A stretch of 37,189 nucleotides of DNA from F23-B02 sp963613665. GTDB lineage: Bacteria; Bacillota; Clostridia; Oscillospirales; Oscillospiraceae. The notes beneath the pieces are model-generated. The model saw nothing but the letters and a program-made list of their open reading frames with translations. It was not told where the DNA came from and did no database searches. Of this stretch, positions 25,379 through 33,656 are shown one piece after another. A program made the translations under genes and the position numbers. Location: contig CAVEAL010000022.1 in assembly GCA_963613665.1 (NCBI GenBank), positions 1-37,189 on the forward strand, read 5' to 3'. Position 1 is the first letter of the stretch, and the number at the start of each line of letters is the position of its first letter.

Positions 25379-26335
25379 TTACTTATTCGGAATCTTCAGC
25401 TTCATGCCGCTGTAGATGACATTACTTTTCAGCCCGTTCAGGCTGACGATCTCGGTGTAACGGCCGCCGCTGCCGAGATACTTCTTGGCAATCGCCCAAA
25501 GCGTATCGCCATGCACAACGGTGTGAATACGGTAGTCTTCGGTGGGCTTCGTGCCTGCCACGGCAAGCGCAGAGGTATTTACCGCCGACATGATGGCGTA
25601 CTTGCCGGATTCATCTTTGTTAATGACCGCACGGTCGCCGCTGACCTCGACCACATACCAGCGGAGCTTTTTCACCCAGCCGGGGATGGTCTTGCCGTTA
25701 TAGTAGGTACTGCCCGTGATGGTCACGAGGTCACCTGCCTTGATTGCCGCGGCAGGTTCATCGGCTTCAGAGGGTGTATCCGTGTCAGTACTGCCGCCGA
25801 GAGCCGACGTGACCTTCTCGGCAAGTTCGCCCATGCGGGCATACATCCAGTTGCCGGGGCAGCTTTTGTTGGCAAACCAGCGGTGGACGGTCAGCACCAT
25901 CTCATCGGATTTCGGACTGTAGTTCATCGTCATGGCCTTATCGCCGAGCCAAAGCAGCTTGGTTTTTCCGTTGCGCTTGCAGATATCAGCGCAAAGCTCC
26001 ACGAGCCTGTTATACACCACATCCTTGAAAGCGTAAGGCTCAGTAGTGTCAGAAGCGCACTCGATGGTGACGGCTCTCTGGTCGTTGGCACTGGAAGAGG
26101 AGCACCAGGAGCGGTTCTTCTCCTCCACATACATTCCGACACGACCATCAACACCGATGCCGTAGTTGGAGCTTGCCTGTCGTGATGTGGGCAAAAAGAT
26201 GTTGCCGAGGGTTTCCACGCTGCACTGACCCACTACGCAGTGAGGCGTGATGCGGTCAATGCTGTGGGTTCGCTGCCCGGAATGGTTCGGGCTGAGTTTG
26301 GTGTAGGACACCAGTGAACTGTTTGTGTAAGCCAT
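25379..26335 (-). CDS. Phage endolysin: N-acetylmuramoyl-L-alanine amidase with LysM
   Basis: A 318-residue peptidoglycan hydrolase that releases phage progeny. The amidase_2/PGRP-like domain (about 1-170) shows the zinc ligands H32 (ITPHCVVG), H151 (LTVHRWF) and C159 (KSCPGNW), with the YGIGVDGRVGMYVEE core. An acidic/Thr linker (about 172-198) leads to an SH3-like domain (about 198-260), and a C-terminal LysM domain (YRIHTVVHGDTLWAIAKKY to KIPNK) binds the cell wall. I choose the ATG at 26335 with AAGGAGG 9 nt upstream; it is 1 bp from the holin stop codon, so the two are coupled. No signal peptide is present, consistent with export through the holin. Confidence 0.94.
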   Translation of the reverse strand: MAYTNSSLVSYTKLSPNHSGQRTHSIDRITPHCVVGQCSVETLGNIFLPTSRQASSNYGIGVDGRVGMYVEEKNRSWCSSSSANDQRAVTIECASDTTEPYAFKDVVYNRLVELCADICKRNGKTKLLWLGDKAMTMNYSPKSDEMVLTVHRWFANKSCPGNWMYARMGELAEKVTSALGGSTDTDTPSEADEPAAAIKAGDLVTITGSTYYNGKTIPGWVKKLRWYVVEVSGDRAVINKDESGKYAIMSAVNTSALAVAGTKPTEDYRIHTVVHGDTLWAIAKKYLGSGGRYTEIVSLNGLKSNVIYSGMKLKIPNK

Positions 26336-26336
26336 G

Positions 26337-26750
26337 TTAGTTTTCCTCCTTCTCTGCGCGGTCATGAAGCTGCTCCAGCACGGATTTCAGTTTCCGCGGA
26401 ATGGGCAGTCCCAGATAGGCTGCGTTCTCCAAGAGAGATACACCCTCATTGGAAAGATAGAAAAAGATGATAGCCGTGCGCATTACCGAGCCTGTGCCGA
26501 TGATGTGGGTATCGAGAATATGCCCCACACCGACAAGGGCGAAGATGAGCACCTTCTTGAAGATGCCCTTGAAGCCCACAGCACTGGACAGCTTCCTGTC
26601 CACCACGGCGCACATGATGCCCGTCACATAGTCAATGACTACGAAAGCCAGAAGCGCGTAGAGCAAGCCGTCACATCCTCCCAGGAACCACCCAAGCCAG
26701 CCGCCGATACCGGCGAACACCACCTGAACGGTTGTCCAAAATTCCTTCAT
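26337..26750 (-). CDS. Phage holin (Holin_4/TIGR01593-like)
   Basis: A 137-residue membrane protein that forms lesions to let the endolysin reach the wall. It has three or four hydrophobic segments (about 10-25, 28-50, 65-84 and 86-108) with the family landmark LLAFVVIDYVTGIMCAVVDRKLSS, and a charged C-terminus ending EKEEN. AAAGGAGG lies upstream of the ATG. It is followed by the amidase at 1 bp, which is the standard lysis cassette. The preceding gene ends at a terminator, so late transcription must read through or restart here. Confidence 0.92.
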   Translation of the reverse strand: MKEFWTTVQVVFAGIGGWLGWFLGGCDGLLYALLAFVVIDYVTGIMCAVVDRKLSSAVGFKGIFKKVLIFALVGVGHILDTHIIGTGSVMRTAIIFFYLSNEGVSLLENAAYLGLPIPRKLKSVLEQLHDRAEKEEN

Positions 26751-26786
26751 GTTGTTTTCCTCCTTTTAAAGTTGAATTTGTGTATG

Positions 26787-26810
26787 AAAAAAGACACTCC
26801 GCAGAGTGCC
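26787..26810 (-). terminator. Terminator upstream of the holin
   Basis: GGCACTC-TGCG-GAGTGTC on the minus strand (26793-26810; one G-T pair) is followed by TTTTTT. It sits 9 bp after the stop codon of the small tail-region gene and before the lysis cassette. Confidence 0.85.
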
Positions 26811-26818
26811 TTCATTCC

Positions 26819-27187
26819 TTATTCCAGCCATGCCGGTCTTTCCGGTATGGTTTTTGTTTCGGTCACCTTCAGCCATGCGGTGTACCAGGCAGTCAGCTCC
26901 GCCGGCTGCTTTATGGACAGCGTGGCGTACCATAGCTGTCCTCGGTTGACGAAGGTGAAGCATTCCGTCTGCCGCCGCTGCCGCAGGATTTCCTTTTCGG
27001 ATTCCTCTTGGATGGCGGTATCCTGTTCCTCGTCAAAGAGCGCCTTGCCGTCCTGCGCCTTGTAGGACTGCCAGTGCGCAAGGAAATGGTCGATGTCCTC
27101 CGGGTCGGGCAGCTCGATGCCGTCCGTAATGTCGCCCTCGATGGCAAAGCTGGTGATGAAGCCCTTATCGTCCAATATTGCTTTCAT
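26819..27187 (-). CDS. Small phage protein downstream of the tail fibre gene
   Basis: A 122-residue soluble, acidic protein of no family I recognise. The first 40 residues resemble a compact beta-rich start (MKAILDDKGFITSFAIEGD). The middle is a charged helical stretch (DEEQDTAIQEESEKEILRQRR), and the C-terminus is rich in Trp and Tyr (LTAWYTAWLKVTETKTIPERP). It lies 10 bp after the tail fibre gene and ends at a terminator. In siphoviruses this position usually holds small tail or XkdX-type accessory proteins, so a structural or assembly role is plausible but inferred. Confidence 0.75.
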   Translation of the reverse strand: MKAILDDKGFITSFAIEGDITDGIELPDPEDIDHFLAHWQSYKAQDGKALFDEEQDTAIQEESEKEILRQRRQTECFTFVNRGQLWYATLSIKQPAELTAWYTAWLKVTETKTIPERPAWLE

Positions 27188-27197
27188 AAAGCCCTCC

Positions 27198-29735
27198 TCA
27201 GTTCACTCCGAACACCCGCAGTATCTGGCCGGAGCTGCTTCTGCCCTTGAACGCCAGATAACAGGTCGAGCCGGAATAGTAGAGGTTGAAGGAGTAGTAA
27301 TAGCTCTCGTCCGCGATCTGGTAGCTTACAGACGAGGTGGTGATTACGGATGCCGGTATAACGCAGGCGACACGGGACGCGCTGGACGAGGGCTGACCGA
27401 TGATGATGTACGCCTTGTACGAGCCGTAGTTGAAGCTCGTGCTGCCCGTGGTCAGCGTTCCGTTGAACAGCGAGGTGCAGCTGATGCCGAGATTGCTTCT
27501 CGCACCCGCAGCCGTCGTTGAACCCGTGCCGCCGTAGGATATCGCCAGCGCATTGGTCAGCGAAATGGACGTCCACGAGCTTCGGTCATAGGCCAGCTTT
27601 ACGGCGTAGGGCGTTGCGGCGAGGACCGTGCTGGTGGACGAGGTGCTGTTGGACAGCATAGTAACGCCGTACCGTGCGGTCGTGGCATTCAGGCAGTACA
27701 GTGCGATCCACCATGTGCCGTTATACACGAACATCACCACCTGATTGGCCGTCCACATATTTGTGGAGACATAGTAGCCGTTTGTGCCGCAGATGGCTTT
27801 CGCACCCGTGCCGTTTACATTCATGGACGGGCTGGAACCGGTGTTGCCGTAGGTGAACTGAACGGCGAGGAGCGCGCCCTTTTTCAGAGCAAATTCATCG
27901 CAGGTCACCACCTTGGCCGCCGTCGCCGCTTCGGTCTCGCAGATACCGAAATAGGGCTTTTCAAAGGTGTAGTCAATATCGTCCGGCGTCAACGTTCCCT
28001 CAATGCGGACATCGCCCTCGAAATGCCCGTCTCCGACTACATGGAGCGCGGCATCCGGGGTCGGGGTGTTTATTCCGACCTTCTTCTTTCGTAACGCCAC
28101 CAGCGGCGTGCCCTGCGGCACCGTGAAATACAGATTGACGCCGGAGAGCGTGTTCAGCTGGTCGCGGATGTAGATGTGGAAGTCGTAGCTTGAATTTGCG
28201 TCCAGGGAGCACAGCTCCAGATTGGAATAGGAGAAGCTGCTGCCGCTCTGGGTGACAGCGTCGGTGATGGCGGTATAGCTGCCATAGCTGGACGCGCTGG
28301 TCAGCTTATAGCGGTACTGCACATACATGAGGCTGTTCTTCTGCGTCCCGTCCACCGTGATGGGCGAAATGCTCCCGTTGAAAACAAGCTGCATTTCCGC
28401 TTCGATGTCGTTAGTGCGGCGAAGAGAAATTTCCGACACCTTCGGCCTTTCATAGGGGATGACCGTGATCTGCTGGGTGGTGCTGACGGTATAGCCTCGT
28501 GAGTCGGTCGCCGTGACCACCACATCCAGCGTGCCGGACTTGCTGACCGTGTAGAGGTTCAGCGCAGCGCCTGTGGTATTGGAATAGGTCACGCCGTTGC
28601 AGGAGGCGGCATATTTGACGATGGACGATCCGTTCTTTGCCGTGGCCGTTCCGGGCGTGACATAGACGTAGGAGTAGCCCTGAATGAAACGCTGGCTGTT
28701 GCCCGTTACCGCTACGGTGGTGGTGCGGCTGTCACGGACGGAAAAGGAATTCATGGTCGGCGCGGAATTTGCCTCGGTGGTCTGGATGACGCAGTAGTAG
28801 GAAGATGCATTGCCGATCTGCTCCGTGCCGTTTTTCGTTACAAGCTCCACAGTCGCCGTGAAGGACTTCACGTCCGTCATGGCGTTCAGCAGTGCCGTCC
28901 GCTGGTCGGAGGTCAGTGTGATCGTTCGGTTTGCCGTCCCGACCGCCCAGCTTTGCGCCGCAAATGAAACCACGGTGGTCGAGCCGTTCTTGATCGTCAC
29001 ATAGTTGGAATAGGCGGCGTTATACACCGTCACATTCATGGTCAGAGAAACGGTCTCGGCGTCGGCTGTCACCGTGGTACAACTGTTGATAACCGCGCCG
29101 CCGAGGGTCTTGGCATACACCGTGCCGGAGGAGCCGTAAACCTGGTTGGAGCGTTTCCTTGCCTGAACTCTGACCGAATAGGTTGTACTCGGTGACAGTG
29201 AGGACAACGTTACACTTGCGCTGGTTCCTGCGGTTGTGGAAAACTGCGTCCAGCTGGTGCCGCCGTTAAGACTGTAGTGCCAGATGTCCGCCGTTGCCGA
29301 GGACGACGCTGTGATCTTGAAGCCGTTTGCCGTGATGCTGCCCACTGAGCAGGACACGGTCGGCGCGGTGCGGTCAAGGCTCGTCAGCGTCATGGAACCG
29401 CCGTAGTCCAGAGAGCCGAAGATATACACACGGGTGCTGAAGACCACGGTCACGGTCTTTGTGCCATCACTGTTGTGTGGCACGGATATACTGCCGCTGA
29501 CGGAGCCTTTTGCCGCCGGGAACACACGGTCGTCCCATGCCGTTCTCGTCTTGTAATAGACCTGTGTGCCGTTGATGGTCACCGTGGTGGCGTCGATGGT
29601 ATAGTAGGTCGAGCTGCCGCCGATGGAGCTGAGCGTCCAGTAGAGCGTGGAGGTGTTGGAAACAGCGTCCGCGCTTTCCGAAATACTCAGCTGCATATAT
29701 CTGCCGTCATAAGAATCACTTGTAAAAACAGCCAT
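27198..29735 (-). CDS. Large tail fibre/structural protein (DUF859-like)
   Basis: An 845-residue, Ser/Thr/Gly-rich beta protein. The N-terminal part (about 1-120) has the DUF859-type pattern (DGRYMQLSISESAD, and TINGTQVYYKTRTAWDDRVF). A fibronectin type III-like repeat covers about 120-210 (SLSPSTTYSVRVQARKR), with further Ig-like repeats to about 490. A segment near 540-570 (PLVALRKKKVGINTPTPDAALHVVGD) resembles trimeric fibre tips, and the C-terminus has SYGGTGSTTAAGARSNLGIS-type repeats. These features point to a distal tail or receptor-binding fibre. AAGGAGG precedes the ATG, but the preceding 289 bp is a folded non-coding element. Confidence 0.85.
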   Translation of the reverse strand: MAVFTSDSYDGRYMQLSISESADAVSNTSTLYWTLSSIGGSSTYYTIDATTVTINGTQVYYKTRTAWDDRVFPAAKGSVSGSISVPHNSDGTKTVTVVFSTRVYIFGSLDYGGSMTLTSLDRTAPTVSCSVGSITANGFKITASSSATADIWHYSLNGGTSWTQFSTTAGTSASVTLSSLSPSTTYSVRVQARKRSNQVYGSSGTVYAKTLGGAVINSCTTVTADAETVSLTMNVTVYNAAYSNYVTIKNGSTTVVSFAAQSWAVGTANRTITLTSDQRTALLNAMTDVKSFTATVELVTKNGTEQIGNASSYYCVIQTTEANSAPTMNSFSVRDSRTTTVAVTGNSQRFIQGYSYVYVTPGTATAKNGSSIVKYAASCNGVTYSNTTGAALNLYTVSKSGTLDVVVTATDSRGYTVSTTQQITVIPYERPKVSEISLRRTNDIEAEMQLVFNGSISPITVDGTQKNSLMYVQYRYKLTSASSYGSYTAITDAVTQSGSSFSYSNLELCSLDANSSYDFHIYIRDQLNTLSGVNLYFTVPQGTPLVALRKKKVGINTPTPDAALHVVGDGHFEGDVRIEGTLTPDDIDYTFEKPYFGICETEAATAAKVVTCDEFALKKGALLAVQFTYGNTGSSPSMNVNGTGAKAICGTNGYYVSTNMWTANQVVMFVYNGTWWIALYCLNATTARYGVTMLSNSTSSTSTVLAATPYAVKLAYDRSSWTSISLTNALAISYGGTGSTTAAGARSNLGISCTSLFNGTLTTGSTSFNYGSYKAYIIIGQPSSSASRVACVIPASVITTSSVSYQIADESYYYSFNLYYSGSTCYLAFKGRSSSGQILRVFGVN

Positions 29736-29747
29736 AGCTGCACCTCC

Positions 29748-30028
29748 TTAAGCTGACGGGAGCCTAACCGCTGCCGGTTTTGACAGGCTGATTTTCACCC
29801 ATGCGGCGTTAAAGCCCTTGCGAATACGACAGTATGCGCTGCGGTCTTTGCCTTGCCTGAGCAAAAATCAGCTCTGTCAAAACTGCTTGCACCTGTCAGC
29901 AGACAATTTTCGTGTGATTTTTGACTTTCTTTGATGCAGATGGGCTGACGCCCATCAAAGAGAAAAAGGTGAAAAGCGCCGAAAAGGGGCGCTGACAGGC
30001 GGCAGGTGTTAGGTTCCCGTCAGCTTAA
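29748..30028. other. 281-bp non-coding element with nested inverted repeats (candidate structured RNA or MITE)
   Basis: The two ends form a 29-bp inverted repeat starting TTAAGCTGACGGGA (29748-29776 with 30000-30028; 26 of 29 identical, 27 pairs in plus-strand RNA counting a G-U). Inside, a second stem (29777-29795 with 29864-29883, 19 bp with one bulge) directly abuts the first. A third (CCTGTCAGC 29892-29900 with GCTGACAGG 29991-29999) abuts the other side. This gives a three-way junction. Further hairpins are GCGAATAC/GTATGCGC (29820-29839, one mismatch), GATGGGC/GCCCATC (29939-29956), and GCGCC/GGCGC (29976-29992, overlapping the third stem). No ORF or known RNA family was recognised. The element lies between the tail endopeptidase and fibre genes; it contains the former's stop codon and its other end meets the latter's ribosome binding site. 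Confidence 0.8.
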
Positions 30029-32454
30029 TCCAGAATGACAATATTCAGTCCCTCGGATGCAGTAGGCATGGGGACAAACTTCGCTCTTCCCACGGTCAGT
30101 TCACCGTCCACCGTGGTTTTCTTTGTAACGGTCTCATCCTTGTTGAGGGTGAAAATCTTCTCCTCGTTGTAGTAGCCGGAGAACTCTGTGTTGTTGATGA
30201 CCGTTCGCTGGGCAGATTCGTTGTTGGATACTTCGATGCCGCGGCGGTCGATTTTGACCTCAGTTGTATAAATCTCATTGGGTGCAGGCGTCCACTTGTG
30301 GACGGAATTGCCCTCCGCAAGGATGAGGTCGGAGAGGTAAAGCGCAGAGAGACGGTTGTAGGCATAGACGATGATCGTGCCGTCCTGCACATCGTCAATG
30401 ACGGCGGAGTATTCCGTCCAGCCAAAGGTCTCCGTGGTGTCGAACAGATAGGCGTACTTGTTGCCGTTATACTGCACACGGAAATATGATGTGTAATCCG
30501 CGCCGGTTTTATTTGCCCGGACGGAAACGGTATATGCTCCCGGCACCACGCCAGTAATGGTCTGCATGAGCGTGGAGGTGTCTCCCAGCACAAAGCAGGA
30601 ATCCGAGGTAGTGCTGCTCTGCACATCCGTGGAGTTGTCCGTGGTCACCACGCCGGTGGTCACCCAATCGTCCGTCACGCCATTCAGCCCTGCGGAATTT
30701 TTGATGTAGTTGATACCGCCTGCGAACTGCTCCTGCACGGAGACGGACAGCCCCTCCACCGAATGCTGCAGCTCGGATACCTGCTGCTGCATCTCCAGCA
30801 CTTTCTGCTGTTCGCCTGAAACGGAACTCTCCAGCGTCTGCATGGTTTCGGTCATGCCGGACACATAGCTGTTCAGACCGTCCACGGAGGATTGAAATTC
30901 ACTGAGCCGCTCAGAGTGATTGGAGACGGTCGTGTCCAGCCCTTCAATATCTCTCGTCACCGATTCAATGGTATCCGAAGAGGCATAGCCGCGAATGACT
31001 ACCTCGCCGGTTTCCAGATCCCAATAGGACGAGCCGTCCTGCGATTGAATGACACCGGCTTTGATGATGTTCGCCACCAAGCTGCCGGAGGTGATGAAGT
31101 CTGCCACGATCTGCCCGTCCGCTGTAATGGCGGTGTCAAAAGGACCGTTGTAGCCGTTCTTGGAAAAGCCCAGACCGCCCACATTCCAACGCCAGACATT
31201 AACGGCATCGTCAATGGATGGTGCGTCCAGAATGAGCAGCTCATAGGGCTGACCGCTTTCACTGTCTGTATTGATGACCACATAGCCGCCGCTCTGGCCG
31301 GTAATAAGCCCGGTGGCTTTGGAAATTGCCGTCTGCAGCAGCTTCGGAAAGCGCCCCACCGTGGATTCCACTTTCTCCACCGAGGACTGCACCTCGGAGA
31401 CGGTGGTGATCATGCTGGACCTGCTCTGACCGAGGGAGATACTCACATACCGCTCGGCAAGGGTGTCGTACACGGTCTGGATCACCATAGCGGACACACT
31501 CACGCCGAGAGCGGAATGACGGATGGTGACGGTATCGCAGAGATTGACGCGCTCCAGCAGAGCCGAATACTCCGGCTGTTTCCATAGCGGCTCAAAGGAT
31601 ACCGTCACCGTTGGAATGGTTGCACCCAGCGGGTTCGCGCTGATATACGCATTGGCCTTGGCACGAAGCTCGTCCTCAGTGATAATCGTGCCGCTTTCAA
31701 ATTCGCCGGAGAAGTCCATGATGAGAGTTTTGGAGCGGACGATCTCCGAGGTCACGATAGGGAGCGTTACCTCCGTCAGCGTGACCACCGTTTCGATGTC
31801 CGAGCCGTCCTCGGAGTAAACGGCATACGGGAGCAGAGCGGTATACACGCCGCTGTTGTCCTCGTCCTGCTCCAGTGCGGTGAGGTTTTTGCCGTATTCA
31901 ATAACCACGCCTGTTTTCTGCCCACGGTGGGAATGGAACTTCACCGTAAAGTTGTCCCATTCAAACTCACCGTGCCATTTGGAGAGCATGGAGCCGTCCG
32001 TACCGCCGAGACAGGCGCGGACGCTTTTCGGCTGCGTGACGGAAAATGCCTTTGCATCCGAGTAGTCCGTCCAGCCAGTAAAGCGTGTATCTCCGGCAAG
32101 AAGCTGCGTGAGGATAAGCTGCGGAGAACGGCTCTCGGTGGAAAACGGCAGCACCGGCACATTGGCAAGGTCATAGGAGATGTGCTGACCGTAGATAGTT
32201 ACGATGCCATTTAAGGGCTTCGTGATGCGGTAAATGCGGAATGCCTGGTCGGCGGTGGTGTCGTTGGGCTTTGCCTTGACAATGCACTCCTTGGTGATAA
32301 GCCCATAGTGCTGACCGCTGACCGGGTATTTGAGCAGGCACTCGAACACACCGTTTCGTTCCTCGGTCACTTCGCAGGAGACGGTGTCCGTCAGCACGCC
32401 AAGACCGAATGAGGAAAAGTCCGTTGCATTTGCGGGATAAAGCACAGGGATCAT
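30025..32454 (-). CDS. Tail endopeptidase/tail-associated lysin-like protein (prophage tail protein)
   Basis: An 809-residue baseplate/tail-tip protein. The N-terminal part (about 1-370) matches the prophage endopeptidase tail/minor structural protein family (IPVLYPANATDFSSFGLGVL, TEERNGVFECLLKYPVSGQ, SRSSMITTVSEVQSSVEKV). A beta region follows (about 385-490). A heptad-rich coiled coil covers about 490-600 (STVEKV-type and SVSGEQQKVLEMQQQVSEL). A carbohydrate-binding-like jelly-roll covers about 605-720. It is downstream of the distal tail protein, as usual, but an aldo/keto reductase gene is inserted between them. AAGGAGG lies 8 nt before the ATG. The stop TAA lies within the terminal repeat of the 281-bp element. 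Enzymatic activity in the N-terminal domain cannot be confirmed by eye. Confidence 0.87.
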   Translation of the reverse strand: MIPVLYPANATDFSSFGLGVLTDTVSCEVTEERNGVFECLLKYPVSGQHYGLITKECIVKAKPNDTTADQAFRIYRITKPLNGIVTIYGQHISYDLANVPVLPFSTESRSPQLILTQLLAGDTRFTGWTDYSDAKAFSVTQPKSVRACLGGTDGSMLSKWHGEFEWDNFTVKFHSHRGQKTGVVIEYGKNLTALEQDEDNSGVYTALLPYAVYSEDGSDIETVVTLTEVTLPIVTSEIVRSKTLIMDFSGEFESGTIITEDELRAKANAYISANPLGATIPTVTVSFEPLWKQPEYSALLERVNLCDTVTIRHSALGVSVSAMVIQTVYDTLAERYVSISLGQSRSSMITTVSEVQSSVEKVESTVGRFPKLLQTAISKATGLITGQSGGYVVINTDSESGQPYELLILDAPSIDDAVNVWRWNVGGLGFSKNGYNGPFDTAITADGQIVADFITSGSLVANIIKAGVIQSQDGSSYWDLETGEVVIRGYASSDTIESVTRDIEGLDTTVSNHSERLSEFQSSVDGLNSYVSGMTETMQTLESSVSGEQQKVLEMQQQVSELQHSVEGLSVSVQEQFAGGINYIKNSAGLNGVTDDWVTTGVVTTDNSTDVQSSTTSDSCFVLGDTSTLMQTITGVVPGAYTVSVRANKTGADYTSYFRVQYNGNKYAYLFDTTETFGWTEYSAVIDDVQDGTIIVYAYNRLSALYLSDLILAEGNSVHKWTPAPNEIYTTEVKIDRRGIEVSNNESAQRTVINNTEFSGYYNEEKIFTLNKDETVTKKTTVDGELTVGRAKFVPMPTASEGLNIVILD

Positions 32455-32478
32455 GAAAGCCGCCTCCTTCCGGGCATA

Positions 32479-32508
32479 AAAATACCACCGGGGATTTCTC
32501 CCTGGTGG
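32479..32508 (-). terminator. Terminator between the aldo/keto reductase and the tail endopeptidase
   Basis: On the minus strand CCACC-A-GGGA-GAAA-TCCC-C-GGTGG (32485-32508) is followed by TATTTTTA. It lies 41 bp after the reductase stop codon and 25 bp before the ribosome binding site region of the tail gene, inside the phage late gene cluster. Confidence 0.85.
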
Positions 32509-32549
32509 TTGAATGAAAATGAGTTACTTGTAGTTCGACAAAATGGAAT

Positions 32550-33560
32550 TTATCGTGTTCGCACCTCTGCGGAGCAGATACATTCCCTTTCTTCCGCTGT
32601 CATCTTCCAGTCTACTGCACCGATGTTGTCAGCGGCCTGTTTAACGTTTCGCATTCCCGGAATCGGAAACACCTCAAGCTCCGGAGTTGTACACAACCAA
32701 TTGAGTGCAACCTGTGCTAAACTTTTTCCATGTGCCGCACCGATTTTCTCCATTTCACAAAGAATCGGTTCCATACGCTTTATATCACACTCACGAGGTT
32801 TTGAAAACAGGCGCTTTATAAAAGGAACCTTATCATCACGCTCTTTTGTGAGGTCAAGATGTCCGAAATAAGATGTTATAAAATATCTCATCGGAACTTT
32901 TTTGTTGCGGTATTTTCCAGTTAGTGTCCCTTCTGCCAAAGGTGCATATGGAATCAATGTGACGTTATGTTTCCTGCAAACCTCAAATACTCCGTTTGTT
33001 TCCGGATAGCGGCGCACAATGTTGTAGCCGACCATTGCTGCTGATAAACTCAATCCCTGCGCTTCCAGTGTTGCAGCAGTCTCTTCAATTTGAACTGCCG
33101 AGAAATTACATACACCGACTTTTTGTATCTTTCCTTCACGGACGGCTTCTGCCATTACGTCCATATACTCGGAAATGGTATGTGATTTCGGAGGAGTATG
33201 CATAAGATATAATTCAATCTGAGGAACCCCAAGTCGCAATAGTGTACCGTCTAACGCTTCCAAAAGTGCTTTTGGAGAATCAGTCGCTGTGGTTTTTCGC
33301 TTAGGTGCCATAGGGTTCATTGACGAAGGTGGTGCAAATTTTGATGAAATACGCACCGGTCGCCCGTCTCTTTGGATAAACTCGCCCAACATTGATTCCA
33401 CCTTGCCGTTGTCATAAACCTCGGCGGTATCAAAGAAGTTGTATCCGCGGTCAATGCAGTATTTATATGTTTGGAAAAATCTATCTTTTTCTTCTTCGTT
33501 TCTTGGCACCCAGAGCATTGTGCCGATGCCAAGAGACGGAAATCCTTGTGATTTATCCAT
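32550..33560 (-). CDS. Aldo/keto reductase, cargo gene inside the phage tail cluster
   Basis: A 336-residue NADPH-dependent oxidoreductase of the aldo/keto reductase superfamily (yeast YhdN/YdjG-type branch). The catalytic tetrad is visible: D44 and Y49 in FFDTAEVYDNGKVE, K74 in RISSKF, and H121 in YLMHTPP. VGVCNFSAVQIEE, GYNIVRRYPE (a QxxYN-like site) and PIPGMRNVKQAADN, the cofactor-binding end, are present. The gene is visibly more AT-rich than its phage neighbours and has its own extended -10 promoter and a GGAGG site. It sits between the distal tail and endopeptidase genes, which are normally adjacent, so it looks like a moron gene acquired by the phage. The substrate is unknown; it may benefit the lysogen. 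Confidence 0.93.
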   Translation of the reverse strand: MDKSQGFPSLGIGTMLWVPRNEEEKDRFFQTYKYCIDRGYNFFDTAEVYDNGKVESMLGEFIQRDGRPVRISSKFAPPSSMNPMAPKRKTTATDSPKALLEALDGTLLRLGVPQIELYLMHTPPKSHTISEYMDVMAEAVREGKIQKVGVCNFSAVQIEETAATLEAQGLSLSAAMVGYNIVRRYPETNGVFEVCRKHNVTLIPYAPLAEGTLTGKYRNKKVPMRYFITSYFGHLDLTKERDDKVPFIKRLFSKPRECDIKRMEPILCEMEKIGAAHGKSLAQVALNWLCTTPELEVFPIPGMRNVKQAADNIGAVDWKMTAEERECICSAEVRTR

Positions 33561-33605
33561 TAGTTTACCTCCATAGATCCCGATTTGTCGTTCTCGTTTG
33601 GCAAC

Positions 33606-33614
33606 ATTATATCA
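33606..33614 (-). promoter_or_regulatory. Aldo/keto reductase promoter (extended -10)
   Basis: The minus strand reads TGATATAAT: a perfect TATAAT preceded by TGA. No convincing -35 box was found, which is common for extended -10 promoters. The start would be about 40 bp before the ATG, in an AT-rich spacer between the distal tail gene and the reductase. Confidence 0.65.
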
Positions 33615-33656
33615 TACCTATGTAAATTTTTCTACCGCTTACAACCGGCAACAACC

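Noticed and set aside
29748..30028. Group II intron, diversity-generating template repeat or retron at the tail fibre gene
   Set aside because: No reverse transcriptase gene is in the window, and no intron domain V or template/variable repeat pair was seen.
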